The notes: generated by a model not told the origin, from the sequence alone. A stretch of 64,000 bases of DNA from Mycobacterium marseillense (GCF_010731675.1 NZ_AP022584.1:868001-932000); one strand, 5' to 3'. Numbered from the stretch's first letter, positions 45,405 through 54,948 are shown. Numbers and translations: made by a program.

Positions 45405-46973
45405 TCAGGTCGCGTCCTCGAGCGCCTGATAGCCGGCGTTGTACCCGGGAGTGAAGGTGATGCCCGGTCCGCCATGGCAGCCCGCGCCACCGAGGTAGAG
45501 GCCGTCGATCGGGATGGGCAAGTCGAGGAAGCCCTTGGGGCCGGGCCGGTTGGGGCCCATCAGGTCTGGGTGCAACAGCCCGTGGCAGAAGTCGCCGTCG
45601 GGTGCACCGAACATCGTGTTCATGTGGTAGGGCGCGAACGTGATGTGGCGTATGACGATGTCCTTGAAGTTCGGTGCGAGTCTGGTGATCTTTTCGATAA
45701 CCCGTTGGGCCATCTCGTTTTTGAGGTGCCCGTGCTGCCCGCGATCGACCTCGACCGGAAACGCATAGGCGAACGCGCTCGCCGCGTGCTTGCCCGGCGG
45801 CGCCATGCCGGGGTCGTGCACCGACGGGATCTGCATGCCCATCGACGGATTGTCCGGGACGATACCCCGCCGGCAGTTTTCCCAGTGCAGCTGTTGGGAT
45901 TCGGGCGATCCGAAGATGCCGATCGACTGTTGCATACCGTCGTCATTGAGGAACTCGTACGGCGGGGCGAATTCGGGCAGCCCGTCGAGGGCGAAGTGGA
46001 TCTGCACGAACGAGGCGCGGTGGTCGCGGTCGGATACGCGCGAGACAAGCTCGGCGGGAACGTGTTCGGGTGCGATGAGCTCGGTGAGGGTGACGTCGGG
46101 TGACAGGTTGGACACCACGATCGGCGCCGAGATGGTCGACCCGTCGCGCAGCCGCACGCCGGTCACCTTCTGCTTGTCGACCAAAATCTCCTCGGCCTTG
46201 GTGCGGAAGCGGATCTCGCCGCCATGGGAGACGAACAGCTCACGCAGGTGCTCGGTGAGCGCGCCGATGCCGCCCTTGAGCTTAGTCATCATCGCGGTGC
46301 TGCCGTCGGGGACCGCCAGCGCGAACGCCAAACATGTTGCGCTGCCTGGCGTATACGGGCCACGGTAGGTCGAGTTGACGGCCAGAAATGCCAGCATCCC
46401 GCGCATGACCGCGTGCTTTTCCCGGTCGGGCAGATAGCGGTCGATCACGTCCATGGCCGAGCCGAAGAGCATGTCGTGGATGGCCCGGCGTTCGGCGTCG
46501 TTGGTCGCGCATGCGTACATTTCGTCGAGGGTCTTGGGCGGTTGGCGGACATCGAAGCGACCGAGCGCCTTCGCCGGGACCTGGCTCCAGCCGATCAATT
46601 CGGCCATGCCGGTGACGGCCTCGATGCCGTGCTTCTCGCCCAGGTGCGTCATCAGTTGCATCGGGTCGCGATAGAAGATCATCGGCTCTTCGCCGCGTTC
46701 GCCGATGTTGATCGACATCACCTCGGGCTCCACCGCCGGGAGCGTGTCGAGGCCAAGGTCTTTGGTGAGCTGGCTTGCCATGGGGAACTGCACCGAACCG
46801 GCGATCTCGTATCGGAAGCCGTCGATCAATTCGACCGTCGCCGCCATGCCCCCCGCATAGGTGTTGGCTTCCAGGCAGACCGTGCGCAGGCCCGCGCGTT
46901 GCAGGATGGCTGCCGCGGTCAGCCCGTTATGCCCGGCCCCCACCACGATCGCGTCGTAATCCGTTGTGCTCAT
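45405..46973 (-). CDS. FAD-dependent oxidoreductase, phytoene desaturase-like
   Basis: 522 residues. N-terminal ADP-binding fold DAIVVGAGHNGLTAAAILQR followed by VCLEANTYAGGMAATVEL (the GG motif). C-terminal closing FAD segment PIDGLYLGGAGCHGGPGITF, given with Gly-rich loop, and GYNAGYQALED. This is the CrtI/PDS-like amine-oxidase superfamily also called pyridine nucleotide-disulphide oxidoreductase domain 2. The carotenoid link is not implied: no other crt gene is near. ATG 46973 is chosen with GGAGG 8 bp upstream. It is divergent from a TetR gene across a perfect palindrome. Confidence 0.88.
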   Translation of the reverse strand: MSTTDYDAIVVGAGHNGLTAAAILQRAGLRTVCLEANTYAGGMAATVELIDGFRYEIAGSVQFPMASQLTKDLGLDTLPAVEPEVMSINIGERGEEPMIFYRDPMQLMTHLGEKHGIEAVTGMAELIGWSQVPAKALGRFDVRQPPKTLDEMYACATNDAERRAIHDMLFGSAMDVIDRYLPDREKHAVMRGMLAFLAVNSTYRGPYTPGSATCLAFALAVPDGSTAMMTKLKGGIGALTEHLRELFVSHGGEIRFRTKAEEILVDKQKVTGVRLRDGSTISAPIVVSNLSPDVTLTELIAPEHVPAELVSRVSDRDHRASFVQIHFALDGLPEFAPPYEFLNDDGMQQSIGIFGSPESQQLHWENCRRGIVPDNPSMGMQIPSVHDPGMAPPGKHAASAFAYAFPVEVDRGQHGHLKNEMAQRVIEKITRLAPNFKDIVIRHITFAPYHMNTMFGAPDGDFCHGLLHPDLMGPNRPGPKGFLDLPIPIDGLYLGGAGCHGGPGITFTPGYNAGYQALEDAT

Positions 46974-47008
46974 GCTCCTCGCCTCCATCGGGTTACCCGA
47001 ATGCAGAA

Positions 47009-47050
47009 TATGTCAGTACTGACATAATGGGAAGATGTCAGTGTTGACCA
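47009..47050. promoter_or_regulatory. TetR operator pair between FAD oxidoreductase and tetR
   Basis: A perfect 18-bp palindrome TATGTCAGT-ACTGACATA (47009-47026) and an imperfect second copy ATGTCAGTGTTGACCA (47035-47050), centres 25 bp apart, in the 104-bp divergent promoter. Arrangement and symmetry indicate binding by the adjacent TetR protein, controlling both directions. Confidence 0.7.
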
Positions 47051-47077
47051 CTTCGGCTGGGCTACGATCTCCCTGAG

Positions 47078-47677
47078 ATGAGCGCCCCGGGCAACCGTCA
47101 TGAACAACGACGACGATCGACGCATGAGGCGCTTCGCCGCGCGGCGTTGAAGAGCTTCGCCCGCAAGGGTTTTGCGAATGTCACCGTCACCGAGCTGGCG
47201 CGCGAGGCCGGCGTCACCGAGCGCACCTTCTTCCGCCACTTCCCCACCAAGGAAGCCGTCCTGTTCCAGGACTACGAGACGCAGCTGGAATGGCTGGCCG
47301 AGGCGCTCGCGCAACGCCCGCCGTCGGAGTCGTTGTTCGATGCGGTGCTGGCGAGCGTCGCCGCATTCCCACACGACCTCGAAGTGGTTCGCCAGGCGGC
47401 CACCGCGCGCACGGAGTTGATCAGCGCCGAGCGGATCGCCGGTCACCTACGGGTGGTGCAGTCCTCATTCGCCGGCGTGCTCACCGACTTCGTCCGGAAG
47501 CGCAATCCGGAGGTGGCGGACATCGACCTGGCCGCCGAGGTCGCCGGCTCCGCGCTGGCCTCGGCGCTCGTTGCGGCGGTGGAGAATTGGGGCCGCAACG
47601 GTTGCGCGGGCGACCTCGGCGCCGACGTCGCCGCAAGCCTTGATCTGGTGCGCACCGGCCTGGCGCGGCTTGCCTGA
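47078..47677 (+). CDS. TetR-family transcriptional regulator
   Basis: 199 residues. HTH in the first 65 residues: THEALRRAALKSFARKGFAN then LAREAGVTERTFFRHFPTKE, where TERTFFRHF is the subgroup recognition helix. The C-terminal ligand domain ends in a hydrophobic helix (AGSALASALVAAVENWGRNG). It is divergent from the FAD oxidoreductase and 80 bp upstream of a nitronate monooxygenase-like gene, so both are likely targets. The 18-bp palindrome is 51 bp before its start. Confidence 0.92.
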   Translation: MSAPGNRHEQRRRSTHEALRRAALKSFARKGFANVTVTELAREAGVTERTFFRHFPTKEAVLFQDYETQLEWLAEALAQRPPSESLFDAVLASVAAFPHDLEVVRQAATARTELISAERIAGHLRVVQSSFAGVLTDFVRKRNPEVADIDLAAEVAGSALASALVAAVENWGRNGCAGDLGADVAASLDLVRTGLARLA

Positions 47678-47757
47678 ACAATCGAGGGATTTTCGCGGCC
47701 CTAACCTCGGTTGCAGTAGCTGCCCGACCCGCGTTCCCACCCGAAGTGAGTAACACC

Positions 47758-48729
47758 ATGCCATTGCCCACGCGTCTGACGGAGTTCTTCGATATCGAGC
47801 ACCCCGTCCTGCTCGCGCCGATGGCCCTGGTCTCCGGGGGCCGGCTGGCGGCGGCAGTGACCAGAGCTGGCGGCCTGGGACTGCTTGGCGGCGGCTATGG
47901 CGATGCCGAATGGGTGCAGCGCGAATTCGACCGCGCCAACGGCGCCCGGATCGGGTGCGGGTTCATCACTTGGAGCCTGGCCCGCAACCCGCATGTGCTC
48001 GACCTCGCGCTGGACCGACAGCCGGCGACGATCATGTTGTCCTTCGGTGACTTACGGCCGTTTGCCGATCGCATCCACGCGGCCGGCGTCCCGCTCACCG
48101 CCCAGGTGCAAAACCTCGACCAGGCGCGCCGGGCCGTGGATGCCGGCGCGGAGGTCATCGTGGCGCAGGGCAGCGAAGCGGGCGGCCACGGAATGCGCGG
48201 GCGGGCGACCTTCACGTTGGTGCCCGACGTGGTCGATCTCGTGGCCGAGCGCTCGCCCGGCACGTTGGTGGCGGCCGCCGGCGGCGTCGGCGATGGTCGT
48301 GGGTTGGCGGCCGCGCTGGCGCTGGGCGCTGACGGCGCGGTCGTGGGGACCAGGTTGTGGGCATCGCCGGAGGCATTGGTGTCACCGCGCGCGCAGCGGC
48401 GCGCCGTGGCGGCCGGCGGCGACGACACCGTGCGCACCCGCGTTTATGACGTTGTGCGCCGCCTCGATTGGCCCGCCGGATATGACGCGCGGGCGCTCGG
48501 TAACGCGTTCCTCGACACCTGGCACGGTCACGAGGCCGAGCTGTCGGCCCAGCTGCCCCAGGCCGTCGCCGACTACGAAAAGTCCGTAGCTACAGAGGAT
48601 TTCGATACCGCGGCCATTCTGACCGGTGAAAGCGTGGGACGCGTCCGCGACGTCCGTCCCGCCGCCGACATCGTCGCCGACATGGTCGCCGAGGCGGCGC
48701 GCATCCTCAACCGCGCCGCCGGGACCTAG
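47758..48729 (+). CDS. Nitronate monooxygenase-family FMN protein
   Basis: 323 residues. EHPVLLAPMALVSGGRLAAA, GGLGLLGGGYGDAEWVQREF, VIVAQGSEAGGHGMRGRATF (with the GGH catalytic motif of class I-like enzymes) and VAAAGGVGDGRGLAAALALG. Compared with the protein at 30910 this one retains the GGHG loop, so nitronate oxidation is credible. Start ATG 47758, with a GTG at 47746 as alternative. It is followed 78 bp later by a nitroreductase, forming a possible nitro-compound detoxification block. Confidence 0.88.
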   Translation: MPLPTRLTEFFDIEHPVLLAPMALVSGGRLAAAVTRAGGLGLLGGGYGDAEWVQREFDRANGARIGCGFITWSLARNPHVLDLALDRQPATIMLSFGDLRPFADRIHAAGVPLTAQVQNLDQARRAVDAGAEVIVAQGSEAGGHGMRGRATFTLVPDVVDLVAERSPGTLVAAAGGVGDGRGLAAALALGADGAVVGTRLWASPEALVSPRAQRRAVAAGGDDTVRTRVYDVVRRLDWPAGYDARALGNAFLDTWHGHEAELSAQLPQAVADYEKSVATEDFDTAAILTGESVGRVRDVRPAADIVADMVAEAARILNRAAGT

Positions 48730-48807
48730 ACAGTCGAGCTCAGGGTCTGGTTTGCTCAGCTCGATACCGCATTTGCCCGGCAGGATTCGCCGACACGTAA
48801 GGATCCC

Positions 48808-49437
48808 ATGGACATCGCCACCGTCGACGAACTGCTGAGCACCACCCGATCGGTGCGCAAACGGCTCGACCTGACCCGGCCGGTCAGCCGCGAGGTGATC
48901 CTGGAGTGCATCCAGCTGGCGATGCAGGCGCCCACGGCGAGCAACACGCAGGACTGGCGTTGGCTGGTGATCACCGACCCGGACAAACGCGCGGCCATCG
49001 CCGAGATCTATCGCAGCATCGGTGCCCAGTACCTGGCGTACGCGGCCGACAACGCGACGGATCCGCAGACGCAGCGGGTGTACCGGAGCGCGATGAGCCT
49101 GACCGAAACGCTGGGGCAGGTCCCGGTGCACGTCATCCCCTGCCTCAACCAGCGCATCGACACCGCGGAACCGGGCATCGCCGCAGCGGCGTGGGCGTCG
49201 ATCATCCCGGCCGGCTGGAGCTTTCTGCTGGCCTTGCGCTCGCGCGGGTTGGGATCGGTCTGGACGACGATGCATCTGTTCAAGGAGCGGGAGGTGGCCG
49301 AGTTGCTCGGCATTCCCGACACCGTCACGCAGGCCGCGCTGTTTCCCGTCGCGTACACGATCGGCACCGACTTCCGACCGGCCGCCCGGCCACCGGCGGC
49401 GACCATCACCTTCTGGGATGGCTGGGAACAAAGCTGA
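48808..49437 (+). CDS. Nitroreductase-family flavoprotein
   Basis: 209 residues. STTRSVRKRLDLTRPVSREV, MQAPTASNTQDWRWLVITDP (the conserved Asn-x-Gln FMN contacts), ASIIPAGWSFLLALRSRGLG and LFKEREVAELLGIPDTV. FMN enzyme using NAD(P)H to reduce nitro groups, quinones or flavins. AAGGA 6 bp before ATG 48808 supports the start. The stop codon overlaps the next gene by 1 bp (TGATG), so an SRPBCC protein is co-translated. Confidence 0.9.
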   Translation: MDIATVDELLSTTRSVRKRLDLTRPVSREVILECIQLAMQAPTASNTQDWRWLVITDPDKRAAIAEIYRSIGAQYLAYAADNATDPQTQRVYRSAMSLTETLGQVPVHVIPCLNQRIDTAEPGIAAAAWASIIPAGWSFLLALRSRGLGSVWTTMHLFKEREVAELLGIPDTVTQAALFPVAYTIGTDFRPAARPPAATITFWDGWEQS

Positions 49438-49931
49438 TGCAGTCCTACACCGTGCGATTCCACATCGACGCTCCGCCGCGGAAAGTCTGGCGGGTGCTGC
49501 ATCCACCGGCACCGCCGAACGCCCCGCGCCCTCGGATTCTCACGTGGCCGACCGGGAGCATGGAAATCCTCAACGAGGGCAATGAAGCCGGCGAGGGCCT
49601 GGTCCGCACCTGCGTCTTCGAAGTGCCCAAATACCTGCTGACCCGCGGCCGGGCGCGTTCCTGGGAAACCGTGACCGAAGCCGAGCTCAACAAGCTGTCG
49701 CGTTACGTGGCCGTCGGCGCCCCGCTGTGGTCGCGCGCCGAGGGGTATCACCAGCTCGAGGAGCAGCCCGACGGAACCACCGTGCTGACGTTCCACGAGA
49801 CGTATCGCGCCTACAACCCGGTGCTGCGCTTCTTCCTCGAGCGCCCGGTATACGCGAAAATCTCCCGCGACAACCTCGCGACGTACGAACACGCGCTTGG
49901 TCACGCGGGCAAGGTCCGGCGGCTCGTCTAG
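49437..49931 (+). CDS. SRPBCC-like protein coupled to nitroreductase
   Basis: 164 residues: YTVRFHIDAPPRKVWRVLHP at the start (typical START-like first strand and helix), then VFEVPKYLLTRGRARSWETV, YHQLEEQPDGTTVLTFHETY and a C-terminal helix (RDNLATYEHALGHAGKV). It starts at ATG 49437 overlapping the nitroreductase stop. The C-terminal half of the helix-grip fold is well formed, and the N-terminal region is Pro-rich. Function unknown; a ligand-binding partner of the nitroreductase is inference. Confidence 0.8.
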   Translation: MQSYTVRFHIDAPPRKVWRVLHPPAPPNAPRPRILTWPTGSMEILNEGNEAGEGLVRTCVFEVPKYLLTRGRARSWETVTEAELNKLSRYVAVGAPLWSRAEGYHQLEEQPDGTTVLTFHETYRAYNPVLRFFLERPVYAKISRDNLATYEHALGHAGKVRRLV

Positions 49932-50002
49932 GCGTTTTTTGCTGCCCGGCCCATTTCACAACGACATGAATTAGGCACTTGGCCCCGGTACCCTCGATTT
50001 CT

Positions 50003-50812
50003 ATGGGTGGAGTAGCTACTGCGGCACGTGTGGCTGCCGCGGGTTTGATGGCCGCGGGGTGGGCCGCGTCGACCGTCGTTGCCAGCGCCGATCCGGACGA
50101 GACACGGGGACCCGCGCCGGGCCCCGCCGCGTCGCCGGCACCGGCCGCGTCGCCGGCACCGGCACCGGCACCAGCACCAGCACCAGCACCAGCCCCTCCG
50201 GCGGCACCGGCGCCCGCAGCGTCCCCCGGGGCGCCGCCGGCACCCGCTCCGCCAGGGCCGAAAACCACCATCGACAAGGACGGCATCTACGCCGTGGGGA
50301 CCGACATCGCCCCGGGCATCTACAGCTCCGGCGGCCCCGTCGACAACGGCACGTGCTACTGGAAACGGACCAGCAACCCCGACGGCGCGCTCATCGACAA
50401 CGCCATGACCAAAAAGGCGCAGGTCGTTCAGATCGACCCGGGTGACAAATCCTTCAAGACGTCGGGCTGCCAGCCCTGGCAACTGACTCCGGACGCGGTT
50501 CCGCCCTCACAAACGCCGCCCGCGGGCGTGCAGGGCACGCTCGGCATCCTCAACGGGTTGTTGGGCGGGAACGCGCAGCGCCCCGCACAACCCTCGCCCG
50601 CTCCGCAAGCACCGGCACCTGCACCCGGCGCGGCCGCGCCCGCTGCTCCGGCCGCGCCCGCTGCCCCGGCCGCCCCGCAGGCGCCGGCGGCCGCGCCCGC
50701 GACCCCGGTAGCCCCGCAGGCGCCGGCGGCCGCGCCCGCGACCCCGGTAGCCCCGCAGGCGCCGGCGGCCGCGCCCGCGACCCCGGTAGCCCCGCAAGCC
50801 GCGCATTCCTAG
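50003..50812 (+). CDS. Exported Pro/Ala-rich protein (Rv1906c-like)
   Basis: 269 residues. Signal peptide VATAARVAAAGLMAAGWAAS ending near VVASADPDE. A Pro/Ala-rich linker (about residues 32-85) precedes a small globular domain, DKDGIYAVGTDIAPGIYSSG and GTCYWKRTSNPDG, containing two Cys that may form a disulphide. A second Pro/Ala tail with three 13-residue repeats follows. The central domain matches M. tuberculosis Rv1906c, which I recall as about 156 residues; the extra length here comes from the low-complexity arms. ATG 50003 begins the signal. Cell-wall localisation is expected. Confidence 0.85.
   Translation: MGGVATAARVAAAGLMAAGWAASTVVASADPDETRGPAPGPAASPAPAASPAPAPAPAPAPAPAPPAAPAPAASPGAPPAPAPPGPKTTIDKDGIYAVGTDIAPGIYSSGGPVDNGTCYWKRTSNPDGALIDNAMTKKAQVVQIDPGDKSFKTSGCQPWQLTPDAVPPSQTPPAGVQGTLGILNGLLGGNAQRPAQPSPAPQAPAPAPGAAAPAAPAAPAAPAAPQAPAAAPATPVAPQAPAAAPATPVAPQAPAAAPATPVAPQAAHS
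50681..50797. repeat. Three 39-bp tandem repeats in the Rv1906c-like gene
   Basis: Units at 50681-50719, 50720-50758 and 50759-50797, identical except for the last base of the third. Each encodes APAAAPATPVAPQ. Near-perfect identity suggests recent expansion and likely strain-to-strain copy variation. Confidence 0.9.
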
Positions 50813-50828
50813 ATCGGCCCGCCACGCC

Positions 50829-51791
50829 GTGGCCAGTACGCAGCAGGTCGTCGTGGTCGGCGCCGGCGTCAGCGGATTGACGTCGGCCATCTGCCTGGCC
50901 GAGGCGGGCTGGCCGGTGCGGGTATGGGCGGACACGATGCCGACGCAGACGACCTCGGCGGTGGCGGGCGCCGTCTGGGCTCCCCCACGCCCCGCGGAAC
51001 GCGCGGGCGAGACGCTGCGGTGGACCGAGCACTCGCTGCAGGTGTTCCGCGATCTAGCCCGGGATCCCGATTCGGGTGTGTTGCTGGCGCCCGCGCTGGC
51101 TGTCGGCGAACTGACCGCCGCCGAGGCGATGTCGTCGGCGGCTTCGCTGATCCCCGACCTGCGACCGGCCGACCCGGCCGACGTCCCGGCGGGTTTCAAA
51201 ACCGGGTTTCGCGCCACCGTGCCGATGATCGACATGCCGCACTATCTCGACTACCTGACCCGGCGGCTCGCGGCCGCCGGCTGCGAGATCGAAGAACGTC
51301 CCGTCCGATCCCTGGCCGAGGCCGCCGACGCAGCCGAGATCGTCGTCAACTGCACCGGCTTGGGCGCGGACACGCTCATCGGCGACCACACTGTGCGGCC
51401 GCTCTTCGGTCAGCACGTGGTGCTCACCAACCCCGGTCTGCGGCAACTGTTTCTGGAACTCAACGAAGGCCCCGAGTGGACGTGCTACTTTCCGCATCCA
51501 CACCGGGTGGTGTGCGGCGGAATCAGCATCCCCGGTCGCTGGGACACGACTGCGGAACCCGAGGTGACCCAACGCATCCTGCGGCGCTGCCGACGAATCG
51601 AGCCACGGCTCAACGAGGCCGACGTGATCGAGGTGATCACCGGCCTGCGCCCCGACCGTCCGTCGGTCCGCGTGGAAGCCGAGGCCCTGGGGCGGGCGCG
51701 CTGCATCCACAATTACGGTCACAGCAGCAACGGCGTCACCCTGTCCTGGGGCTGCGCGCAAGACGTGCTGAGCCTGGTCGGCGGCCGCTGA
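50829..51791 (+). CDS. aao: D-amino-acid oxidase
   Basis: 320 residues. FAD-binding VVVVGAGVSGLTSAICLAEA, the DAO signature CIHNYGHSSNGVTLSWGCAQ near the C terminus (HxxHxxxG-type with Gly-Val-Thr-Leu-Ser-Trp-Gly), and the substrate-lid region PHPHRVVCGGISIPG. It oxidatively deaminates D-amino acids to keto acids plus H2O2. GTG 50829 is the start, 16 bp after the upstream stop. Position and orientation match M. tuberculosis aao (Rv1905c). Confidence 0.92.
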   Translation: MASTQQVVVVGAGVSGLTSAICLAEAGWPVRVWADTMPTQTTSAVAGAVWAPPRPAERAGETLRWTEHSLQVFRDLARDPDSGVLLAPALAVGELTAAEAMSSAASLIPDLRPADPADVPAGFKTGFRATVPMIDMPHYLDYLTRRLAAAGCEIEERPVRSLAEAADAAEIVVNCTGLGADTLIGDHTVRPLFGQHVVLTNPGLRQLFLELNEGPEWTCYFPHPHRVVCGGISIPGRWDTTAEPEVTQRILRRCRRIEPRLNEADVIEVITGLRPDRPSVRVEAEALGRARCIHNYGHSSNGVTLSWGCAQDVLSLVGGR

Positions 51792-51793
51792 TT

Positions 51794-52183
51794 TCAGGCG
51801 CCGGTGCGGCGAATGATCAAGGACAGCAACCAACTGACGATCGACAAGACGATCGCCGCCCAAATGGCGGTCCACCAAAAGTGGTCGATCTGCAGCCCCC
51901 AGTGGGTGGTGTGCTCGGTAATCCACGCGGTGATCCAGAGCATCAGCGCGTTGATGACGACGTGGAACAAGCCGAGCGTCAGGATGTAGAGCGGGATCGA
52001 CAAGATCTGCACGATCGGCTTGATGAATGCGTTGACCAGACCGAAGATCACGGCGACGACGAAGATGATGCCGAGGCGCTCCAGCCTCGTGCTGCCGCCC
52101 ACGAAGTTCAGGCCGTGCACGAACAGGGTGACGATCCACAACGCAAAACCGGTCAGTGCGGCGCGCACCAAAAATGGGCCCAT
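51794..52183 (-). CDS. Phage holin family 4 (YvlD-like) membrane protein
   Basis: 129 residues with four transmembrane segments: ALTGFALWIVTLFVHGLNFV, LGIIFVVAVIFGLVNAFIKP, ILSIPLYILTLGLFHVVINA and WWTAIWAAIVLSIVSWLLSL. The GLVNAFIKPIVQILSIPL block is the family signature. Despite the family name it is a housekeeping membrane protein, not a phage gene; M. tuberculosis Rv1903 is the counterpart. ATG 52183 has AGGA about 9 bp upstream; GTG 52201 would add six residues. It is tail-to-tail with the oxidase. Confidence 0.87.
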   Translation of the reverse strand: MGPFLVRAALTGFALWIVTLFVHGLNFVGGSTRLERLGIIFVVAVIFGLVNAFIKPIVQILSIPLYILTLGLFHVVINALMLWITAWITEHTTHWGLQIDHFWWTAIWAAIVLSIVSWLLSLIIRRTGA

Positions 52184-52398
52184 GCCCGTAAATCCTGCCA
52201 CCCGGGCGGCCGGAAAAGTAACTAAATCGGCGCGGCTTAGTTTCTGACGGGGCGCCCGGCTTCGCTCGCCGGTGCTCGCGTTTCACTCGCGCATGATTAC
52301 GGATATCGGAAACGGATAGCGAAATCTCTTGTGTCACGGTGGTTTCAGTGGTCACAATGCGGGGGCTTTTGTCGGTGGGCCTCGATAGTTTCGCTCCT

Positions 52399-53790
52399 AT
52401 GAGTTCGGGCGGCATCATCGATCGCGACGCGATCAGCGCGGCCTTTGCTGCCCTGGATGCCGCGCTCGATGGCGTCGGGGCGTTGTGCTTTGATGCGTTG
52501 GCCCCCCGAGAGTGTCTGGCGCTGTTGGAGCGCTGCGAACGCGTGCGCCGGCGCCTGCCCGTCCCCGAGCATCAGTTGATCAATCACCTTGCCCGCCAAG
52601 CCAGCATCGAAGAACTCGGCGGAAAGCTGGATCAGGCGATCGCCGACCGGACGCGGATCAGCCCCAACGAGGCCCGCCGGCGCATCCAAGAGGCCGCCGA
52701 TCTAGGTCAACGCCATGGCCTGACCGGTGAACCCTTACCGCCGGTCCTGGCCGCCACCGCCGCCGCCCAACGCCGCGGCGAACTCGGCGCCGGCCACGTC
52801 GTGGTGATCCGCCGCTTTCACCACCGCCTGCCCGGCTGGATCGACCAGGCCACCCGCCAACGCGTCGAAGCCGACCTGGCCGGTCACGCCGCCTATCACC
52901 GGCCCGACGAACTCGACGGCCTGGCCCACACCCTGCAAGACTGCCTCAATCCCGATGGCATCTTCACCGATGAGGACCGGTCCCGCCAGCGCGGCCTGAT
53001 CCTGGGTAACCAACAAGCTGACGGCATGTCGCCGTTGCGGGGCCTGATTTCGCCAGAACTGCGCGCCACCCTGGAAGCCGTGGAGGCCAAACTGGGTGCC
53101 CCGGGCATGTGCAACCCCGGCGACCAGACCCCCTGTGTGGATGGCACGCCCAGCCAAGCCGCCATCGATGCCGACACCCGCTCGCGCGCCCAACGCGGCC
53201 ACGACGCCCTGCTGGCCGCGCTGCGCGCGCTGTTGGCCTCCGGGAAGTTGGGCCAGCACAACGGGTTACCGGCCTCCATCATCGTCACCACCACATTGGC
53301 CGAACTGCAGGCCGCCGCCGGGCGCGGCTTGACCGGTGGGGGCACGATTTTGCCGATGAGTGATGTGATCCGCCTGGGCCGCCACGCCAACCACTACCTG
53401 GCGATCTTCGACAAAGGCAAGGCCCTGGCCCTGTATCACACCAAACGGCTGGCCTCACCCGGGCAGCGAATCGTGTTGTACGCCATGGCCCGTGGCTGCA
53501 CGGCACCGGGCTGCGGCACCAAGGGCTACTACTGCGAAGTCCACCACGTCACCGACTACAGCAAGTGCCACACCACCGACATCAACGACCTCACCTTCGC
53601 CTGCGGCCCCCATCACCGCATGCTCCAACCCGGCGGCTGGAGCACCCGCAAAAACGCCAAAGGCGAAACCGAATGGATCCCACCACCCCACCTCGACCGC
53701 GGCCAACCCCACACCAACACCTACCACCACCCCGAAAAACTCCTGCGCGCCGACGACGACGACGAAGCCGACAATCACGGGGCCGCATGA
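52399..53790 (+). CDS. HNH endonuclease with DUF222 (13E12 repeat family)
   Basis: 463 residues. N-terminal two thirds is DUF222 ([60 protein letters not shown]). The C-terminal HNH site reads [20 protein letters not shown] then [20 protein letters not shown], with two Cys pairs for zinc and the HH-N-H catalytic residues intact. It belongs to the REP13E12 group scattered in mycobacterial genomes and used in M. tuberculosis as prophage integration targets. The C terminus is Thr/Pro/Asp-rich. It has no counterpart in the Rv1894c-Rv1916 order, so it is an insertion. Confidence 0.9.
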   Translation: MSSGGIIDRDAISAAFAALDAALDGVGALCFDALAPRECLALLERCERVRRRLPVPEHQLINHLARQASIEELGGKLDQAIADRTRISPNEARRRIQEAADLGQRHGLTGEPLPPVLAATAAAQRRGELGAGHVVVIRRFHHRLPGWIDQATRQRVEADLAGHAAYHRPDELDGLAHTLQDCLNPDGIFTDEDRSRQRGLILGNQQADGMSPLRGLISPELRATLEAVEAKLGAPGMCNPGDQTPCVDGTPSQAAIDADTRSRAQRGHDALLAALRALLASGKLGQHNGLPASIIVTTTLAELQAAAGRGLTGGGTILPMSDVIRLGRHANHYLAIFDKGKALALYHTKRLASPGQRIVLYAMARGCTAPGCGTKGYYCEVHHVTDYSKCHTTDINDLTFACGPHHRMLQPGGWSTRKNAKGETEWIPPPHLDRGQPHTNTYHHPEKLLRADDDDEADNHGAA

Positions 53791-53807
53791 CACTTCGTAG
53801 GTCGCCG

Positions 53808-54872
53808 CTAGTTCAGGTTGTAGAAACGTTGCGCGTTGCGCCCGCCGATCTTCTCCCGGGCCTCCTCGCTGATGTCGGCGCGGGTGCGAAGGTGCTTGGT
53901 GCTTTCCGGCCACTCGCCGTCCCAGTGCGGGTAGTCGCTGGCGAACATGATGAAATCGGCGCCGAGCACATCGATCACGCCAGGCAGAATCGGTTCCTCC
54001 GGTTCACACGTCACCCAGATGTTGCCCGCGGCCAGATAGTCGTGCGGATCGCGACGCCAGCCATGCTCCACCCAGTCGCCGCGCTTCTCGTAATGCTCGT
54101 GCAGCCGGTCGATAAAGAACGGAACCCAGCCCGCGCCCGCCTCGAGGAAGGCCACCCGCAACTCCGGGTGGCGCTCGAACACGCCGCCGGAGACCATCGC
54201 GGTCATCGCGGTCATTTGGTCGAACGGAAAGCTGATGCAGTGCACCTGAATGTAATTCGTGAAACGGTCCACGCCGATCTTGGGCAGATGGACGCCGGGG
54301 GCGCCATGCACGCCCAGCGGCATCTGCAGCTCGACGGCGGCGGCATAGAACGCATCGAGGTCGGGATGGTCGAGGTTGCGCGACTTGAGCGCGGGCGGCA
54401 CCAAAGTCGCCACCAGCCCAAGGTCTTTGGCTTCGGTCATGACGTCGATCGCCAGTCGGCCATGCTCGATCGGAGTCACCGCGACGCCTCGGAGTCGTCC
54501 GCCCGAGGCCACGCAGTACTCGGCGATCCACTCGTTGTAGAGCCGGGCGAATCCGGCGGCGAATTCGGGATCCTCGAGACTCGGCGCGCACAGGCCCAGG
54601 CTGGGATAGAGCACCATCGTGTCGATGTGATCGCGGTCGGCGTCACCCAGCACGCCTTCGGCCGACCGGCAGTTGATATCGGGTGCCTTGCTGATCCCGT
54701 GTTCGGGCGGACACCCCGCACCGGGTCCGCGGTCCTCCGGGTAGTTGCGGCCTTCGAGCGTCAACCCGAGCCCGCGTGTGCTGGGCCTGACGTGGTCCGG
54801 CCAGCGCTTGATCGCTTCGACTGCCAGTGAAGAATTTTCGGCGACATGGCCGTCGGCGTCGATGATCCGCAT
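53808..54872 (-). CDS. Amidohydrolase-family (PF04909) protein
   Basis: 354 residues. Metal-site elements [12 protein letters not shown] (only one His of the usual HxH), [37 protein letters not shown] and the catalytic Asp region [17 protein letters not shown]. It belongs to the amidohydrolase 2 group of decarboxylases and hydrolases (ACMSD-like), acting on carboxylated aromatic or CoA-derived substrates. ATG 54872 is used with GGAG upstream; longer frames run into the divergent MFS promoter. It is convergent with the HNH gene (17-bp gap), probably part of the same insertion. Confidence 0.87.
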   Translation of the reverse strand: MRIIDADGHVAENSSLAVEAIKRWPDHVRPSTRGLGLTLEGRNYPEDRGPGAGCPPEHGISKAPDINCRSAEGVLGDADRDHIDTMVLYPSLGLCAPSLEDPEFAAGFARLYNEWIAEYCVASGGRLRGVAVTPIEHGRLAIDVMTEAKDLGLVATLVPPALKSRNLDHPDLDAFYAAAVELQMPLGVHGAPGVHLPKIGVDRFTNYIQVHCISFPFDQMTAMTAMVSGGVFERHPELRVAFLEAGAGWVPFFIDRLHEHYEKRGDWVEHGWRRDPHDYLAAGNIWVTCEPEEPILPGVIDVLGADFIMFASDYPHWDGEWPESTKHLRTRADISEEAREKIGGRNAQRFYNLN

Positions 54873-54948
54873 GTCTCCGAAACTTACTCCGGCACGGTGC
54901 GCGGCGAAACAGGTCGCGCGGGCGCGCTCGGTAGGCCACGATGCTGAC

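Noticed and set aside
45405..46973. Carotenoid biosynthesis locus
   Set aside because: The CrtI-like fold alone is not specific and no crtB, crtE or lycopene cyclase gene is present.
51794..52183. Prophage holin
   Set aside because: The family name is misleading; the gene is a conserved chromosomal membrane protein with no phage genes around it.
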